Source: Planctomycetaceae bacterium
Lineage (GTDB): Bacteria > Planctomycetota > Planctomycetia > Planctomycetales > Planctomycetaceae
Direction: 5' to 3'
Length of the DNA stretch: 64,000 nucleotides
NCBI GenBank assembly: GCA_021732995.1
Contig: JAKFWA010000128.1
Coordinates: forward strand, 1-64,000
The position numbers and the translations under genes were made by a program. Positions 53,870 through 63,861 of the stretch are shown here, piece after piece. Position 1 is the stretch's first letter. The number at the start of each line of letters is the position of its first letter. The notes under the pieces were generated by a model. It did no database searches. It saw only the letters and a program-made list of their open reading frames with translations, and was not told the origin of the DNA.

Positions 53870-54706
53870 ATGTTAAGAGTACGATTCACCCTGGCCGCTA
53901 CCGCCTGCATCGTCACTCTATCCAGTTCAGCAGTGTCCCCGGTTTTCGCCCAAACCAAGGGCAAAACCAACGGAGTGACGCAGCAGCAACAGGAGCAGGC
54001 CAAACAAGCTACCGAGCTTCTGCAGGCCGACGTGCAGCAATTGAACGTCGCTGAACAGCAGATGGCAGCGGCGATGGCCAACGTCAAAAAGGCTGTAAAG
54101 TCGGCCGAAGAGGCTGAGAAGAAAGCTCAAGATCAGCACGAGCGTTCCATGGGGCTCGACAAGCTCCTCGCGGACCAACGAGCCGCTCATAAAGACCTCA
54201 AAGACGCCAGCGAACCGCTGCTGAATGAATTTCACAAGTCCGAAGACTACGCCAAAGCCAAGGCGAAAGCTGAAACCGCAAAGCAGAGGCTCGCGCAACT
54301 CAAGTCGAACACCAGTTTGTCCGCGGCGGATAAGACGCGAGCTGAACGTGAAGCCGCCGAGGATTCGCTGGGAGTCAGCCTCGCCGAAAAGAATTTCCTC
54401 GAAGAGCACCCCAAACTCAAAGACTTGAGAAGCAGTTCAGCCAAGATCGACAAAGAGATGTCGTCGCTGCGAGCCAAGATCCACGCCGCCGTGGATAACG
54501 ACAACAGTGTGAAAACCGCTGAAGTGGAATTGGAAAAAGCCCGGGCCGAATTCAAGCAGGCTCAGCAGACAGTGGGGCAGTTGAGGCAAAAGGCTGGCTT
54601 TGATCGCACTGTTGCCATTAAAGAGCAGCAGGAAGCGTTGATGGCTCAGATGCTGGAGAGGATGCAAAGCCAGCGAGGCCGAGGCGGTCGCGGACGGAAG
54701 AGATAA
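53870..54706 (+). CDS. Secreted coiled-coil protein
   Basis: 278 residues starting MLRVRFTLAATACIVTLSSSAVSPVFAQ, a Sec signal with GAGG 6 bases upstream; a longer frame starting at 53849 was not chosen. The mature part is almost wholly charged helix with Ala/Lys/Glu/Gln heptads (for example EEAEKKAQDQHERSMGLDKLLADQRAAHKDLK and KAKAKAETAKQRLAQLKSN), ending in an Arg/Gly-rich tail RGRGGRGRKR. No family is recognised. It may be a structural periplasmic coiled coil. Confidence 0.7.
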   Translation: MLRVRFTLAATACIVTLSSSAVSPVFAQTKGKTNGVTQQQQEQAKQATELLQADVQQLNVAEQQMAAAMANVKKAVKSAEEAEKKAQDQHERSMGLDKLLADQRAAHKDLKDASEPLLNEFHKSEDYAKAKAKAETAKQRLAQLKSNTSLSAADKTRAEREAAEDSLGVSLAEKNFLEEHPKLKDLRSSSAKIDKEMSSLRAKIHAAVDNDNSVKTAEVELEKARAEFKQAQQTVGQLRQKAGFDRTVAIKEQQEALMAQMLERMQSQRGRGGRGRKR

Positions 54707-54766
54707 AGTCCTTCGGTCTGCGACGGCAAAAGCGTCTTCCATGTTGCGATCACCAAAGGATTAGCC

Positions 54767-55327
54767 ATGTGGTTCACAGAAGACGCCTGGTCGCCCATCA
54801 TCGCCTGTCTGGTCGGCTGCGGAGTTCTCTTCGGAGCGTACGCGATCACTCAGCGGTCCAAGCTGCTGATTGGCATTCCGGTGCTATTGGTGGTCGCGGT
54901 GCTCGCGTTCTTCGTCGACAAGGCAGTCGTCACCGATCGCGAACGTGTTGAGCTAACGTTGCTCGACCTGATCAACTCGTTTGTCGAAGAGTCTCAGCAG
55001 GCCGATAAGAACAAAGAGCCGCAATGCATCCGGTTCTTCAGCGAGCAGAACAAACGAGACCGCGCACGTGTCGGCGCGGCCGTTGTGTTTGTGCGTGTCG
55101 ATGACCAGCGTATTACCGATGTGCAGATCCAGATGACTAACCAGAACACGCGAGCGGTCACGCACTTCCGGGCAAACGGCAACGTGACAGTAGGTGGCGG
55201 TGGCGGGCACTACTCCTCGCGTTGGGAACTCACCTGGCAGAAGGAAGCTGGTGAGTGGAAGGTCACCACCACACGGATGCTTAACGTGATGACCGGTGTA
55301 GAACAGGCAATTCCGCGAGTTGACTGA
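54767..55327 (+). CDS. Small membrane protein with NTF2-like C-terminal domain
   Basis: 186 residues. Two N-terminal helices (SPIIACLVGCGVLFGAYAI and LLIGIPVLLVVAVLAFFVDK) anchor the protein, with the C-terminal domain (VELTLLDLINSFVEESQQAD...SSRWELTWQKEAGEWKVTTTRML) probably facing the periplasm. The pattern of a helix pair followed by strands ending in W-E-L-T-W-x-K-x-x-G-x-W-K-V is NTF2/SnoaL-like. Function unknown. AAAGGA lies 6 bases upstream. It lies 60 bases after the coiled-coil protein gene. Confidence 0.65.
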   Translation: MWFTEDAWSPIIACLVGCGVLFGAYAITQRSKLLIGIPVLLVVAVLAFFVDKAVVTDRERVELTLLDLINSFVEESQQADKNKEPQCIRFFSEQNKRDRARVGAAVVFVRVDDQRITDVQIQMTNQNTRAVTHFRANGNVTVGGGGGHYSSRWELTWQKEAGEWKVTTTRMLNVMTGVEQAIPRVD

Positions 55328-55531
55328 AAATCGTCAGACAAATTGGCGTCCTGAATGATCTCCAGCGCTCTGTTTGATCCGACGCTCACTGGCGAGCGTT
55401 TTCGTTCGACCGTGCCTATGATCGTCCTGCTGCATCGCAGTCCTGCTTCATCTATCTGACCGAACTCTCACACATGGCATGTTCATGCCGTGGACGGTAT
55501 GCGATGCAGCCCGACTAAAGGAGTTTCCACG

Positions 55532-57958
55532 ATGCTAAGAACTCGCATGAGGTCCCTCTGCGTAGCCGCCGTCGCCATCTGCGCGGCATGGCTCGCCAGC
55601 CCGGTTTGGGCTCAATCAACCAACAAACTCAAGCTCTCGCACGCCGCTGGTGAGGAAGTCCTCTTTGCCGCCACCTGGAACGGCTGGAGCGAGCCCAATC
55701 CGAAATCAACCAACCGCACAGAGAAGCTGCTCGCCGAGCAATCTCTCCGAGACTTCTTCAATGACCTCTCGAACGAGGTCAATCGGCTCGTCGAAGAGCA
55801 GGCAACCAACACGGGCGCACCTCAGGCAACCGTCGTAGCCAAGACGCTACCGCTGCTGCTGAAGACAGCGATCACTCATCCAGGGACAGTCGTCCTCAAC
55901 CACGTGGACGAAAAGGCCGATCAGGTCCAGTTTGCGATCGTGATTGATGCTGAAAAGGATATTGAATCCGTCAACGACGCCATCGCAAAGCTGACAGCAC
56001 TGGCTCCCCCTGAGGGACCGCACCGCCTCGTTCAAGAGAAGATCGGTAACGGCAAGTTCTACCGTCCCGCAGAAGCGATCCCGAACTCCCCACTCGTGCG
56101 CATCGGAACGATGGGCACTCACGTGATCCTGACTCTGGGTGAAGACACGACTCAACCGCTCCTCAATCGGTTGCAGCAGAAGAAAAATGCCGGATGGGTC
56201 GAAAGCATCCTGCGCGATCTGCCGGTCGAACGACCTGAGCTACTGGTCTACGCGAACATCAAGCAAATCCTGGCAGCCGTCAAAGAGGCCAACCCGTCGC
56301 CGCAGTTCGACGCCGGAGTGAAGGCCTTTGGCTTCGACAACGTGACCAGCTTTGCGATGGTTGGCGGCTTGGACGCCGTCGGCATGCACGTCAACAGCCT
56401 GCTTGGCCTGAAGGGTGAGCCACACGGCCTGCTGGCTCTGATTCCCAACAAGCCGATCACTCTGGATGCGTTCAAGCGAGTACCCGCAACAGCGTCGCAG
56501 GCCACCATCGTGCGCTTCGATCTCGCCCACGTCATGGACACCGTGCTGAACATCGTGGGCGACATGGACCCGCGGGCGAAGGAAGACGCCGAGACGGGAC
56601 TCGCCAGCATCGAGCGGCAGATTGGTTTCTCGATCAAGGATGATCTGTGCAAGGGCCTCGGCGATGAATGGACGCTCTACACGTCCGGCAGCGAGGGCGG
56701 AGCGATGTTCATTCCGGGCATCGTGCTGTCGTCGTCGATCCGAGATCAGCAGAAAGTCCAGAAAGCACTGGATGTGCTCTTCATGGCGTTGAAGGGCTTC
56801 TCACAGCAGGCTGGACCGCGTGCTCCCTTTACCGTGCAGGAATACACGGTCAAAGGCAACAAGGCGGTACGTCTGCAGCTCAACAACATTCCGCTGGCGA
56901 TTTCGCCTTCCTGGGCACTCACCAAGGATGAACTGGTCATCAGCCTGACTCCGCAGTTGGTCAGCAGTCACTTGTCGCAAGCGGGCAAGCCTTCATTGGC
57001 GGAATCGGACGTCCTGAAAGACAGCTTCAAGCGTCAGCCCAAACCCATCGCCGTCAGCTACTCCGATCCCAAGCCCAGCCTGCAGGGCGCGTACTCCCTG
57101 GTCAACACTTTCGCCCCCGTCCTCACGGGGCAGTTGGCTCAGCAAGGCATCAACTTCACGCTGCCGCCGTTGCCGCCGCTGTCGGACATTGAGCAGCATT
57201 TGCAGCCCAACGTGACCACGTTCGGCTTTACCAAAGACGGATTGCGTTCGGAAACTCATGGAGTCATTCCGAGCGGCGTGGAAATCGGCCCTGCGTCGTC
57301 AGCCGTGCTGGTCGCGCTCCTGCTACCCGCAGTTCAACAGGCTCGCGAGGCAGCTCGCCGTTCGCAGAGTATGAACAATCTCAAGCAGATTGGGCTGGCG
57401 CTGCACAATTCACACGATGTTGGCAACCGATTCCCGGGAGCGGCTATCCGAGACAAGAACGGCAAGGCATTGCTCAGTTGGCGGGTGCATATCTTGCCCT
57501 ATATCGAGCAGGCACCCCTGTACCAGCAGTTCCATTTGGATGAGCCGTGGGACAGCCCCCACAACAAAGCCCTCATTGAGCAGATGCCTGCGGTCTATGG
57601 CTCCACAAACAACCCGGACCTCGTCAAACAAGGGAAGACAACTTACCTAGCCCCAACGGGAGAGGGCACTGGCTGGGACGATCCAAAGGGAAACCAGATC
57701 CGCAGCTTCACGGACGGAACCAGCAACACCATTCTGGCCGTCGAAGCTCATCGCGACGCGGCGGTGATCTGGACCAAGCCAGACGACCTGCTTGTTGACT
57801 TCGAGAACCCGCAAAAAAGCTTGAAAAGCGTTCGAGCTGGTGGCTTCCAGGCGTTGTTCGCCGATGGCTCCGTGCGGTTCATCAGTGACAACATCAATCT
57901 CGACACGCTGCGAGCTCTCTTCACCCGTGGCGGTGGCGAGGCTATTGGAGCCTTCTAG
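55532..57958 (+). CDS. DUF1559 protein with large N-terminal secreted domain
   Basis: 808 residues. A Sec signal ([21 protein letters not shown]) replaces the prepilin leader usual for DUF1559. The first ~580 residues form a beta/alpha domain (for example [24 protein letters not shown] and [23 protein letters not shown]) resembling DUF3352-type proteins. From about residue 590 the DUF1559 core is present: [78 protein letters not shown] and [15 protein letters not shown]1559 proteins are abundant, pilin-like proteins in Planctomycetes. Here the domain is fused to an exported protein and cannot be processed as a pilin. GGAG lies 8 bases before the ATG. Confidence 0.88.
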   Translation: MLRTRMRSLCVAAVAICAAWLASPVWAQSTNKLKLSHAAGEEVLFAATWNGWSEPNPKSTNRTEKLLAEQSLRDFFNDLSNEVNRLVEEQATNTGAPQATVVAKTLPLLLKTAITHPGTVVLNHVDEKADQVQFAIVIDAEKDIESVNDAIAKLTALAPPEGPHRLVQEKIGNGKFYRPAEAIPNSPLVRIGTMGTHVILTLGEDTTQPLLNRLQQKKNAGWVESILRDLPVERPELLVYANIKQILAAVKEANPSPQFDAGVKAFGFDNVTSFAMVGGLDAVGMHVNSLLGLKGEPHGLLALIPNKPITLDAFKRVPATASQATIVRFDLAHVMDTVLNIVGDMDPRAKEDAETGLASIERQIGFSIKDDLCKGLGDEWTLYTSGSEGGAMFIPGIVLSSSIRDQQKVQKALDVLFMALKGFSQQAGPRAPFTVQEYTVKGNKAVRLQLNNIPLAISPSWALTKDELVISLTPQLVSSHLSQAGKPSLAESDVLKDSFKRQPKPIAVSYSDPKPSLQGAYSLVNTFAPVLTGQLAQQGINFTLPPLPPLSDIEQHLQPNVTTFGFTKDGLRSETHGVIPSGVEIGPASSAVLVALLLPAVQQAREAARRSQSMNNLKQIGLALHNSHDVGNRFPGAAIRDKNGKALLSWRVHILPYIEQAPLYQQFHLDEPWDSPHNKALIEQMPAVYGSTNNPDLVKQGKTTYLAPTGEGTGWDDPKGNQIRSFTDGTSNTILAVEAHRDAAVIWTKPDDLLVDFENPQKSLKSVRAGGFQALFADGSVRFISDNINLDTLRALFTRGGGEAIGAF

Positions 57959-58271
57959 TCGCCCGTAGTTCGGCTCGTAGTAATCAACGTCCGCGTGAAG
58001 GTTGACTCGCTCTTCTGAGCAAGCCAACCAGCACGCGGACGCTTGTTTTCAGTAATTGCCCCACCGACCTGACAACAGGTTCCGGTCGGCGGCCTCGGCA
58101 CGATGTGCCTGATGTACTTTCGAGAAGGATCTCGCTCCAACGACACCCCGAATCACTGCCATAGTGTTCATTTATTCAGAGCGAGATCCTGACTCGGTGC
58201 TATGGTTATGTCGCAAGCCCGACAGTGCGTTTTGCGGGCTGTGCCTGTCGACTCCGTCACCGAGAACACAT
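57959..58271. other. Intergenic region with a terminator
   Basis: The 313 bases hold the terminator of the DUF1559 gene (57988-58049) and then an unremarkable stretch in which the promoter of the methyltransferase gene should lie. No other feature was recognised. Confidence 0.5.
57988..58049 (+). terminator. Intrinsic terminator of the DUF1559 gene
   Basis: The arms CGTCCGCGTG and CACGCGGACG with an inner partial stem GGTTG/CAACC are followed by CTTGTTTT. It lies 30 bases after the stop codon. Confidence 0.8.
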
Positions 58272-59162
58272 ATGGCTGTCGCGACCCTCGTGCCGACTCA
58301 AACCGCTCTGGAGGTCACCTGTGCCATCTGCGAAGGCTGCACACGGGAAGTCTTCTCAAAGAACGGAGTCTGGATTCGCGACTGCCAGAGCTGCGGCCAC
58401 CGCTTTGCCCTGCCCCCTCAAGATTGGGGCCACGTCGCCGCCACCTACTCAGACGACTATTTCTTCGGTGGTGGAGCCGGCTACTCCAACTACCTCAGCG
58501 AAAGCACATTGCTGCGTCAGCACGGCCAGCGCTATGGTCGATTGTTGAAACGATTTGGTGCGCCAGGTCGCCTGCTAGATGTCGGTGCCGCAGCAGGGTT
58601 CATCCTGCAAGGCCTCAAGGATGAAGGTTGGAACGGCAGCGGCGTAGAACCCAATGCCGCAATGGCCCGGCACGCCCGCGAGGAGCTGGGCATTAATGTC
58701 TCGGCCAGTTCCTTCGAAGATTTTTCGACCGATGAACCTTTCGATGCAATCTCGATCATTCAGGTAATGGCCCACTTCGTCGATCCTCGGGAAGCCCTCC
58801 GCAACATCGATCGGCTGTTGAAACCGGGCGGGGTCTGTGTGGTGGAAACCTGGAATGTCCAAAGCTGGTCTGCGCAACTATTCGGTCAAGGCTGGCATGA
58901 ATACTCGCCGCCCAGTGTGTTGCACTGGTTCGCCCCGTCGACACTCGGGCGCCTGTTCGAGCAATTCGGATTCCAACAACTCGCTGTCGGACGTCCGCAG
59001 AAATGGATTGAGGTCGGCCACGCCAAATCACTGCTGAAGCACAAAGCTCAAGAGTCCTTCCTCGCCAGGCTGCTCAGTCTGGCGGCCACTCCGTTGCCCT
59101 CACGCTGGCAGATCCCCTACCCCTCCGAAGACCTGTTCTGGGCCGTCTATCGGAAGAACTAA
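58272..59162 (+). CDS. Class I SAM-dependent methyltransferase with N-terminal cysteine cluster
   Basis: 296 residues. A zinc-ribbon-like N-terminus carries C17, C20, C23, C38 and C41 (CAICEGC...CQSCG). The SAM-binding domain follows with GRLLDVGAAAGFILQGLKDEG (motif I), GSGVEPNAAMARHAREELG, FDAISIIQVMAHFVDPREAL and RLLKPGGVCVVETWN. This architecture is common in bacterial methyltransferases of surface-glycan clusters that modify sugars. The start at 58272 matches the beginning of the cysteine cluster; an earlier ATG at 58164 gives an unrelated lead. The two following genes encode GT-C-type membrane proteins. Confidence 0.87.
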   Translation: MAVATLVPTQTALEVTCAICEGCTREVFSKNGVWIRDCQSCGHRFALPPQDWGHVAATYSDDYFFGGGAGYSNYLSESTLLRQHGQRYGRLLKRFGAPGRLLDVGAAAGFILQGLKDEGWNGSGVEPNAAMARHAREELGINVSASSFEDFSTDEPFDAISIIQVMAHFVDPREALRNIDRLLKPGGVCVVETWNVQSWSAQLFGQGWHEYSPPSVLHWFAPSTLGRLFEQFGFQQLAVGRPQKWIEVGHAKSLLKHKAQESFLARLLSLAATPLPSRWQIPYPSEDLFWAVYRKN

Positions 59163-59263
59163 CTCATCCCCGCCCTGACTCTGTCCGCTCTTTCACAACC
59201 TGACTCATACCCCGCTAACAACAGCTCACCTCCAGTTACGAGGCCAGACTCGGAGTTCCGTGC

Positions 59264-60937
59264 ATGCCGAAGTGGTTCCGCTGGGCTTACGCCCTCATCT
59301 TTCTGCTGGCAGTTTACGTGCGCTGCGTTGACGTCTGGCGGCCCGTGGATGGCACGGTGCGCGATCTGTGGCGCGAAATCGATGTCGCCAGCATCGCTCG
59401 CAACTTCTACCTGGAAGGAATGAACATCGCGTTGCCGCGCATCGATTGGCGCGGTGACGGACCCGGGTTCACCGAATCAGAATTCCCTCTGCACGCATGG
59501 ACGGCAGCGTGCCTTTATCACGTGTTCGGCTATCACGAAGAATTGTTGAGGGTGATCTCTTGCGTGCTGTCGATCGCGACGGCGGGGCTCTTCTTCCACA
59601 TCGCGAAGGAACGCTTGCCCACGCTGGGTTGCCTGGCCGCGTGCCTGCTCTACGCGGTGAATCCAATGTCAGTGCGCATGGCGACGGCCATTCAGCCTGA
59701 GCCTCTGATGTTCTTCGCGTACTTAAGCGCCGTGTACTGCTTCCTGAAATGGTGCGAACTCGCCAGTGGCGCGAAGAATTTTGAGCTGAACCACCCGGCA
59801 GACTCGCAGCCAGAGCCGCCCGAGAAGTCTGTTGATTGGTCAGCGACCGCGTATTTCTGGTGTGGAGTTGCGGCGACCGCACTGGCCATCCTGGCCAAAA
59901 TTCCGGCCGCTCACATTGGAGTGCTCTTCGCCTGCCTGTGCTTCCATCACTTCGGAATCAAGACCATACTGCGACGAGACGTCTGGGTCTTCGCGGTAGT
60001 CTCTGTTGGCCTTCCGCTGGTGTGGTATGCCTACGCCCGCTCGCTGTATCTCGACTACGGCAATTCGCTCGGGATGTCTAACGAGGCCTACGTCCGCATC
60101 TCTTCAGGCAATTTTTTGAGGACGCTGTCCATCACGCTGCCTGGCAATGGCGCGACTGAGATGGAATGGATCTGGATGAAGGGCGGCGTGCTGCTGGGTG
60201 TGGTTGGCTTCGCTCTGATGTGGTTGGACAAGCCCTTCGCCTGGCTGCGTTATTGGGGCTTCGCGCTGCTGAGTTACTACATCGTGTCCGGTCGCACGAC
60301 CGGGGAGATCTGGGCAGTCCATTACCACGTTGTCAGCGTTCCGCTGGCGGCGCTGTGCATCGGATACGCCGTGGAAAAACTGCTGGGGCCTCAAGGATTC
60401 TCCTTTGAAACCCCCATCTCCGTCCGCAACGTCTGGGTGCGATTAGGCGTTCTGTGTCTCGCGGGTCCGATCCTTGTCGGGACGCTCTTCGAAGCGTTGC
60501 AAACAACGAAATGGAACATGAAGCCGGACGGCTATGTCTGGTTGTTCGACGAGGCTCGCGAGTTCCGTTCGCACATGAATCCGGGCACGCTCATCGTGGC
60601 TAGCGGGGGAAGTGAGTTCGATCAGTTTGGACTGCTACGAGCGATCAACGCACCGTTCTACTTCTTCTGGACTGACCACAAAGGCTTCACGCTGCCGGAC
60701 GCAGATCAGTCCATCACGAAGCTCGAAGAACTGAAACGACGCGGTGCTCGCTACTTCGTCGCGGATCGCAAGAGCTTGAATGTCGCTCCGGAGTTCGATC
60801 ACGAGTTGCGGGCTCACTACCCCATCCTCTCCGAAGGTAAGCAGGCCATTCTGTTCGACCTCGGACTCACCACCTTTGACGAAGAACACGCAACTGTCGG
60901 ACGTGACAACTCCGAACAAAGCGAACAAGCGTCGTAG
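59264..60937 (+). CDS. GT-C fold membrane glycosyltransferase (ArnT/PMT-like)
   Basis: 557 residues with about ten membrane helices. The first external loop after helix 1 carries the acidic pair REIDVASIARNFYLEG, the E/D motif of GT39-like enzymes; LVWYAYARSLYL and VSGRTTGEIWAVHYHVVSVPLAALCIGYAVE are typical membrane segments. These enzymes move sugars from lipid-linked donors to lipids, glycans or proteins on the outer membrane face. Start ATG at 59264 has GGAG 8 bases upstream. The substrate is unknown. It is the second gene of a methyltransferase/GT-C/GT-C group. Confidence 0.82.
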   Translation: MPKWFRWAYALIFLLAVYVRCVDVWRPVDGTVRDLWREIDVASIARNFYLEGMNIALPRIDWRGDGPGFTESEFPLHAWTAACLYHVFGYHEELLRVISCVLSIATAGLFFHIAKERLPTLGCLAACLLYAVNPMSVRMATAIQPEPLMFFAYLSAVYCFLKWCELASGAKNFELNHPADSQPEPPEKSVDWSATAYFWCGVAATALAILAKIPAAHIGVLFACLCFHHFGIKTILRRDVWVFAVVSVGLPLVWYAYARSLYLDYGNSLGMSNEAYVRISSGNFLRTLSITLPGNGATEMEWIWMKGGVLLGVVGFALMWLDKPFAWLRYWGFALLSYYIVSGRTTGEIWAVHYHVVSVPLAALCIGYAVEKLLGPQGFSFETPISVRNVWVRLGVLCLAGPILVGTLFEALQTTKWNMKPDGYVWLFDEAREFRSHMNPGTLIVASGGSEFDQFGLLRAINAPFYFFWTDHKGFTLPDADQSITKLEELKRRGARYFVADRKSLNVAPEFDHELRAHYPILSEGKQAILFDLGLTTFDEEHATVGRDNSEQSEQAS

Positions 60938-61033
60938 CCTTCATCCGCGAATCAGGCGCCGCTCGTTGCCCGAAGCTCCCGCGCTGGCATCTTTCAACAG
61001 ACGTTCCAATCGACGCGACGAGGAGCCCTCTCG

Positions 61034-62785
61034 GTGACAGACAATCTCGAACAACAAGTTCGTGAAGCCGCAAGCTCAGGAACTGAAAACAGCCGGTTCT
61101 CTGACCGCGCTGTCTTCGGACTGATCGCGGTGCTGTTTGTCGCCGTCAGCCTGTTCTCGTGGCATCAGCCGGTCTCATCGATGGAGATGAACCGCAACGA
61201 CGCGGCGTGTTACCTGATCATGGCGAAGAATCTCACTCAACACGGAGTGTATTCGCTCGATCAAGTCGCCCCGTTCCGACCGCACACCGAATGGCCGCCG
61301 GGAATACCTTTCCTGTACGCGCTGCCCATGGCGTTTCTCGACTTCCCGCTGACGACGACCGGAACATCGGTCATTCATGCCTGGACGTTGTTAATCTCGC
61401 TGACGTCGTTATGGCTGGTGTACCGCTTCCTGCGAACTCTGATTTCGCAAGCCGGCGCATTCGCAGTGGTGGCCGCGCTGGCGACCACGAAGGCGTTTCT
61501 GGATTCAGCGCAGGCAGCCGTTGCAGATACCGCGTCAGTCGGTGCAGCCTTTCTGGTTCTGAATTGGATGCAGCAATATTTCCAATCACGGTTTCGTGGC
61601 GCAACCGGTGCCGGTTCCGACTTAGCTTCGACAGCCACGGCTCGCGGCCAGATCGCGTTGCACATCGCACTCGCGCTGGCTCCGCTGGTAAAGCCGTACC
61701 TGGGGATGTTGCACGCCGCGTACCTCGCGAAACTCATTCAGCACTGGTGGCGTGATTCCGGCGCGGGCAAAGCCGCGCACCTTCGCCTGCTGCGCGGACT
61801 GGTTACCTTGGGAGTATGTTGCCTCCCCTTCGCGGGCTTCATCGCGTATTCGGTCTTGGCCGCTCAGCAAACCGAACAGATCAGCGCCATCACCTGGCTC
61901 ACGACCGACAATCCCGTCGAGATACACAAGACCGGTGAAACTGCGGATCACAAGTCACTGAGGGAATGGATTGCTGGCGGTCTCGGCGTGCTGAAGTACC
62001 ACCTCGTCTACAACGCCATTGATGCGGCTGTGCCGGCGCTGTCCTGGTGGAGATTCAGCGAATGGCCTTCTCCATGGCGCGCACCGGTAATGGCACTCTT
62101 GCTGGGAACAATGCTGGTCGGAGCCGTGCAACTGCTGCAGCGCAGAGAAGTGCTGAGTGTCGCCTACGCCGGCGCAATGTTCGCCTTCTTTATCGTCTTC
62201 GCCTGCGACAGTCCGCGTTACTTCACCGTGTTGAGTCCTATGTGCGGCCTCTTCGCATGGATTGGCGGAACGACGATGTTCGCATGGGGTCAGCGGATAC
62301 TCGCGCGCCGACCATTCCCACAATTCCGCGCGCATCCGTTAGGAACATGTCCCCATTCAGTTGTGGTCACTGCGGCCTTGTTGCTGAGTGCCGGACATTC
62401 AACAGCTTGCTGGATCAATCATCGAGCGGGCTGCCAGTTCGACGCAGTTCCGTTTTACGAGGAGTTGTACGCCACGCTGCACGCGGCACGCGATGATGCT
62501 GCCGTCGGCGCCATTGTCGTGCCATTCCAGTTGCGCGACATGTCGATCGTCGAAACCGGCAAGCCGATTCTTACATGGCAGGACTACGAGCAGCAGCGTG
62601 ATGCGGCGACCGCAGGCTGGGCATTCATTAAAGTGAAGCACGATCCATCAGGGCGAATTTCACCGACACCAGCAACGGCATTCGGTGGCGAAACTACAAC
62701 TCATCCCCGGACGGCTGAGTTCCACTGCGTCGACCTTCGCACGCCGCGCCAACCGCCGCAGCATGCCGTCGTGCGGAACCAATAG
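61034..62785 (+). CDS. GT-C fold membrane glycosyltransferase (second)
   Basis: 583 residues. Multiple membrane helices from RAVFGLIAVLFVAVSLFSW onward; MEMNRNDAACYLIMAKNLTQHGVYSLDQ holds the acidic first-loop element and PHTEWPPGIPFLYALPMAFL the membrane re-entry typical of GT39 relatives. The C-terminal third is soluble with no recognisable domain. The start codon is GTG at 61034 with AGGAG 8 bases before it; no better ATG precedes the first helix. It is distinct in sequence from the preceding GT-C gene but shares topology. It ends 9 bases before the convergent SpoA-domain gene. Confidence 0.8.
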   Translation: MTDNLEQQVREAASSGTENSRFSDRAVFGLIAVLFVAVSLFSWHQPVSSMEMNRNDAACYLIMAKNLTQHGVYSLDQVAPFRPHTEWPPGIPFLYALPMAFLDFPLTTTGTSVIHAWTLLISLTSLWLVYRFLRTLISQAGAFAVVAALATTKAFLDSAQAAVADTASVGAAFLVLNWMQQYFQSRFRGATGAGSDLASTATARGQIALHIALALAPLVKPYLGMLHAAYLAKLIQHWWRDSGAGKAAHLRLLRGLVTLGVCCLPFAGFIAYSVLAAQQTEQISAITWLTTDNPVEIHKTGETADHKSLREWIAGGLGVLKYHLVYNAIDAAVPALSWWRFSEWPSPWRAPVMALLLGTMLVGAVQLLQRREVLSVAYAGAMFAFFIVFACDSPRYFTVLSPMCGLFAWIGGTTMFAWGQRILARRPFPQFRAHPLGTCPHSVVVTAALLLSAGHSTACWINHRAGCQFDAVPFYEELYATLHAARDDAAVGAIVVPFQLRDMSIVETGKPILTWQDYEQQRDAATAGWAFIKVKHDPSGRISPTPATAFGGETTTHPRTAEFHCVDLRTPRQPPQHAVVRNQ

Positions 62786-62794
62786 CGCTGAAAC

Positions 62795-63685
62795 TCAGAT
62801 ACGATGCACGCGTTGTTCACGCTGTTTGCGAGATTCGGTCTCGTTGATCTTGATCGCAAAGTGCTCGCCCATCTTGACGGCCTCGCCGCGGCAATAAAGC
62901 TGCCCGCCGACGTACACGTCCAGCGGATCTTCGCAGGGCTTGTCGAAGGTCAGCAACATACCAGGGGCCAGTTGGCGAAGTTGACGCAGGTCGATGCGTT
63001 TCTCGGCGATGCGAACGACTAACGGCACCGGAATCGCCAGCACGCGCCGCCGACGGGAGTCAGCCGAACTGACCACTGGTTGCGGCTCTTCCTCGAACTC
63101 CTCTTCTTCTGCGCCTTCGACTTCTTCAGGCTCTTCATCCACCTCTTCGACAACGGGAATCGCGGGCCAATCACCCACCGCTTGAAAGCGCGGAGTCATC
63201 AGCGGCCAGTACATCAGAATCTTTGGCGGATCGGCAGACGCCATCGGCTTCTGAACGGTGATCTCCAGCAGTTGCGCGCTCTCGTCGAGGCCACACGCCA
63301 TCAGTTGCCGCTTCAAACTGCCGCAGGCCACGGTCGCGAACTGGGTCGCCTCCAGTTCAGGGGGCACCATGCCCACCGACCACTCCATCGCCAGAGTTTG
63401 CAGGCGAGATTCCTGGCTTTCATCCGGGGTGCGATACCAGTTGGGTAGCGGCAGGCGCTCGGCGATCAGGCAAGCGATCGCCCACTCGCCCACCTGAAAG
63501 AGCACCATCACGCCTGGTTCGTCGTAAGCGTTCTCCACCAGTGATGCGCCACCAGCCGTTGGAGAACCGAGGCTCAGTTGATACTTCGAACCCAGTGACG
63601 CATTGAGAGACTGAGTAATCGCCTGCGCATTCTCCTGACACGTGGCGACAATCTGCTCCGACGTTGTCGGCGAAGGTCCGGTCAT
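62795..63685 (-). CDS. FliN/SpoA-domain protein
   Basis: 296 residues starting MTGPSPTTSEQIVATCQENAQA. The N-terminal part resembles the middle domain of flagellar-switch proteins. An acidic linker follows (EEVDEEPEEVEGAEEEEFEEEPQP). The C-terminal ~75 residues form a SpoA (FliN/YscQ) domain: RVLAIPVPLVVRIAEKRIDLRQLRQLAPGMLLTFDKPCEDPLDVYVGGQLYCRGEAVKMGEHFAIKI. SpoA domains build the flagellar C-ring switch or type III secretion pods. No other flagellar gene is near. The ribosome site AGGAG is 12 bases from the ATG, so the start is not certain; the open frame extends to 63790. Confidence 0.85.
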   Translation of the reverse strand: MTGPSPTTSEQIVATCQENAQAITQSLNASLGSKYQLSLGSPTAGGASLVENAYDEPGVMVLFQVGEWAIACLIAERLPLPNWYRTPDESQESRLQTLAMEWSVGMVPPELEATQFATVACGSLKRQLMACGLDESAQLLEITVQKPMASADPPKILMYWPLMTPRFQAVGDWPAIPVVEEVDEEPEEVEGAEEEEFEEEPQPVVSSADSRRRRVLAIPVPLVVRIAEKRIDLRQLRQLAPGMLLTFDKPCEDPLDVYVGGQLYCRGEAVKMGEHFAIKINETESRKQREQRVHRI

Positions 63686-63861
63686 GATGCAGGCAAACTC
63701 CTGAAGAATGCAGCGATTCGCCTCCTGATGGCCCTCAGATAAGCCCGCGCTGCGGCTCGAATTGCACTCACATCGGCTAACTCCGCCCAAACGCTGAGTT
63801 TTTTGCCCGGCGGCGGACTGGTCTCACACATCGCCTGCCGCAACTTCAACTCGCGCAATAA

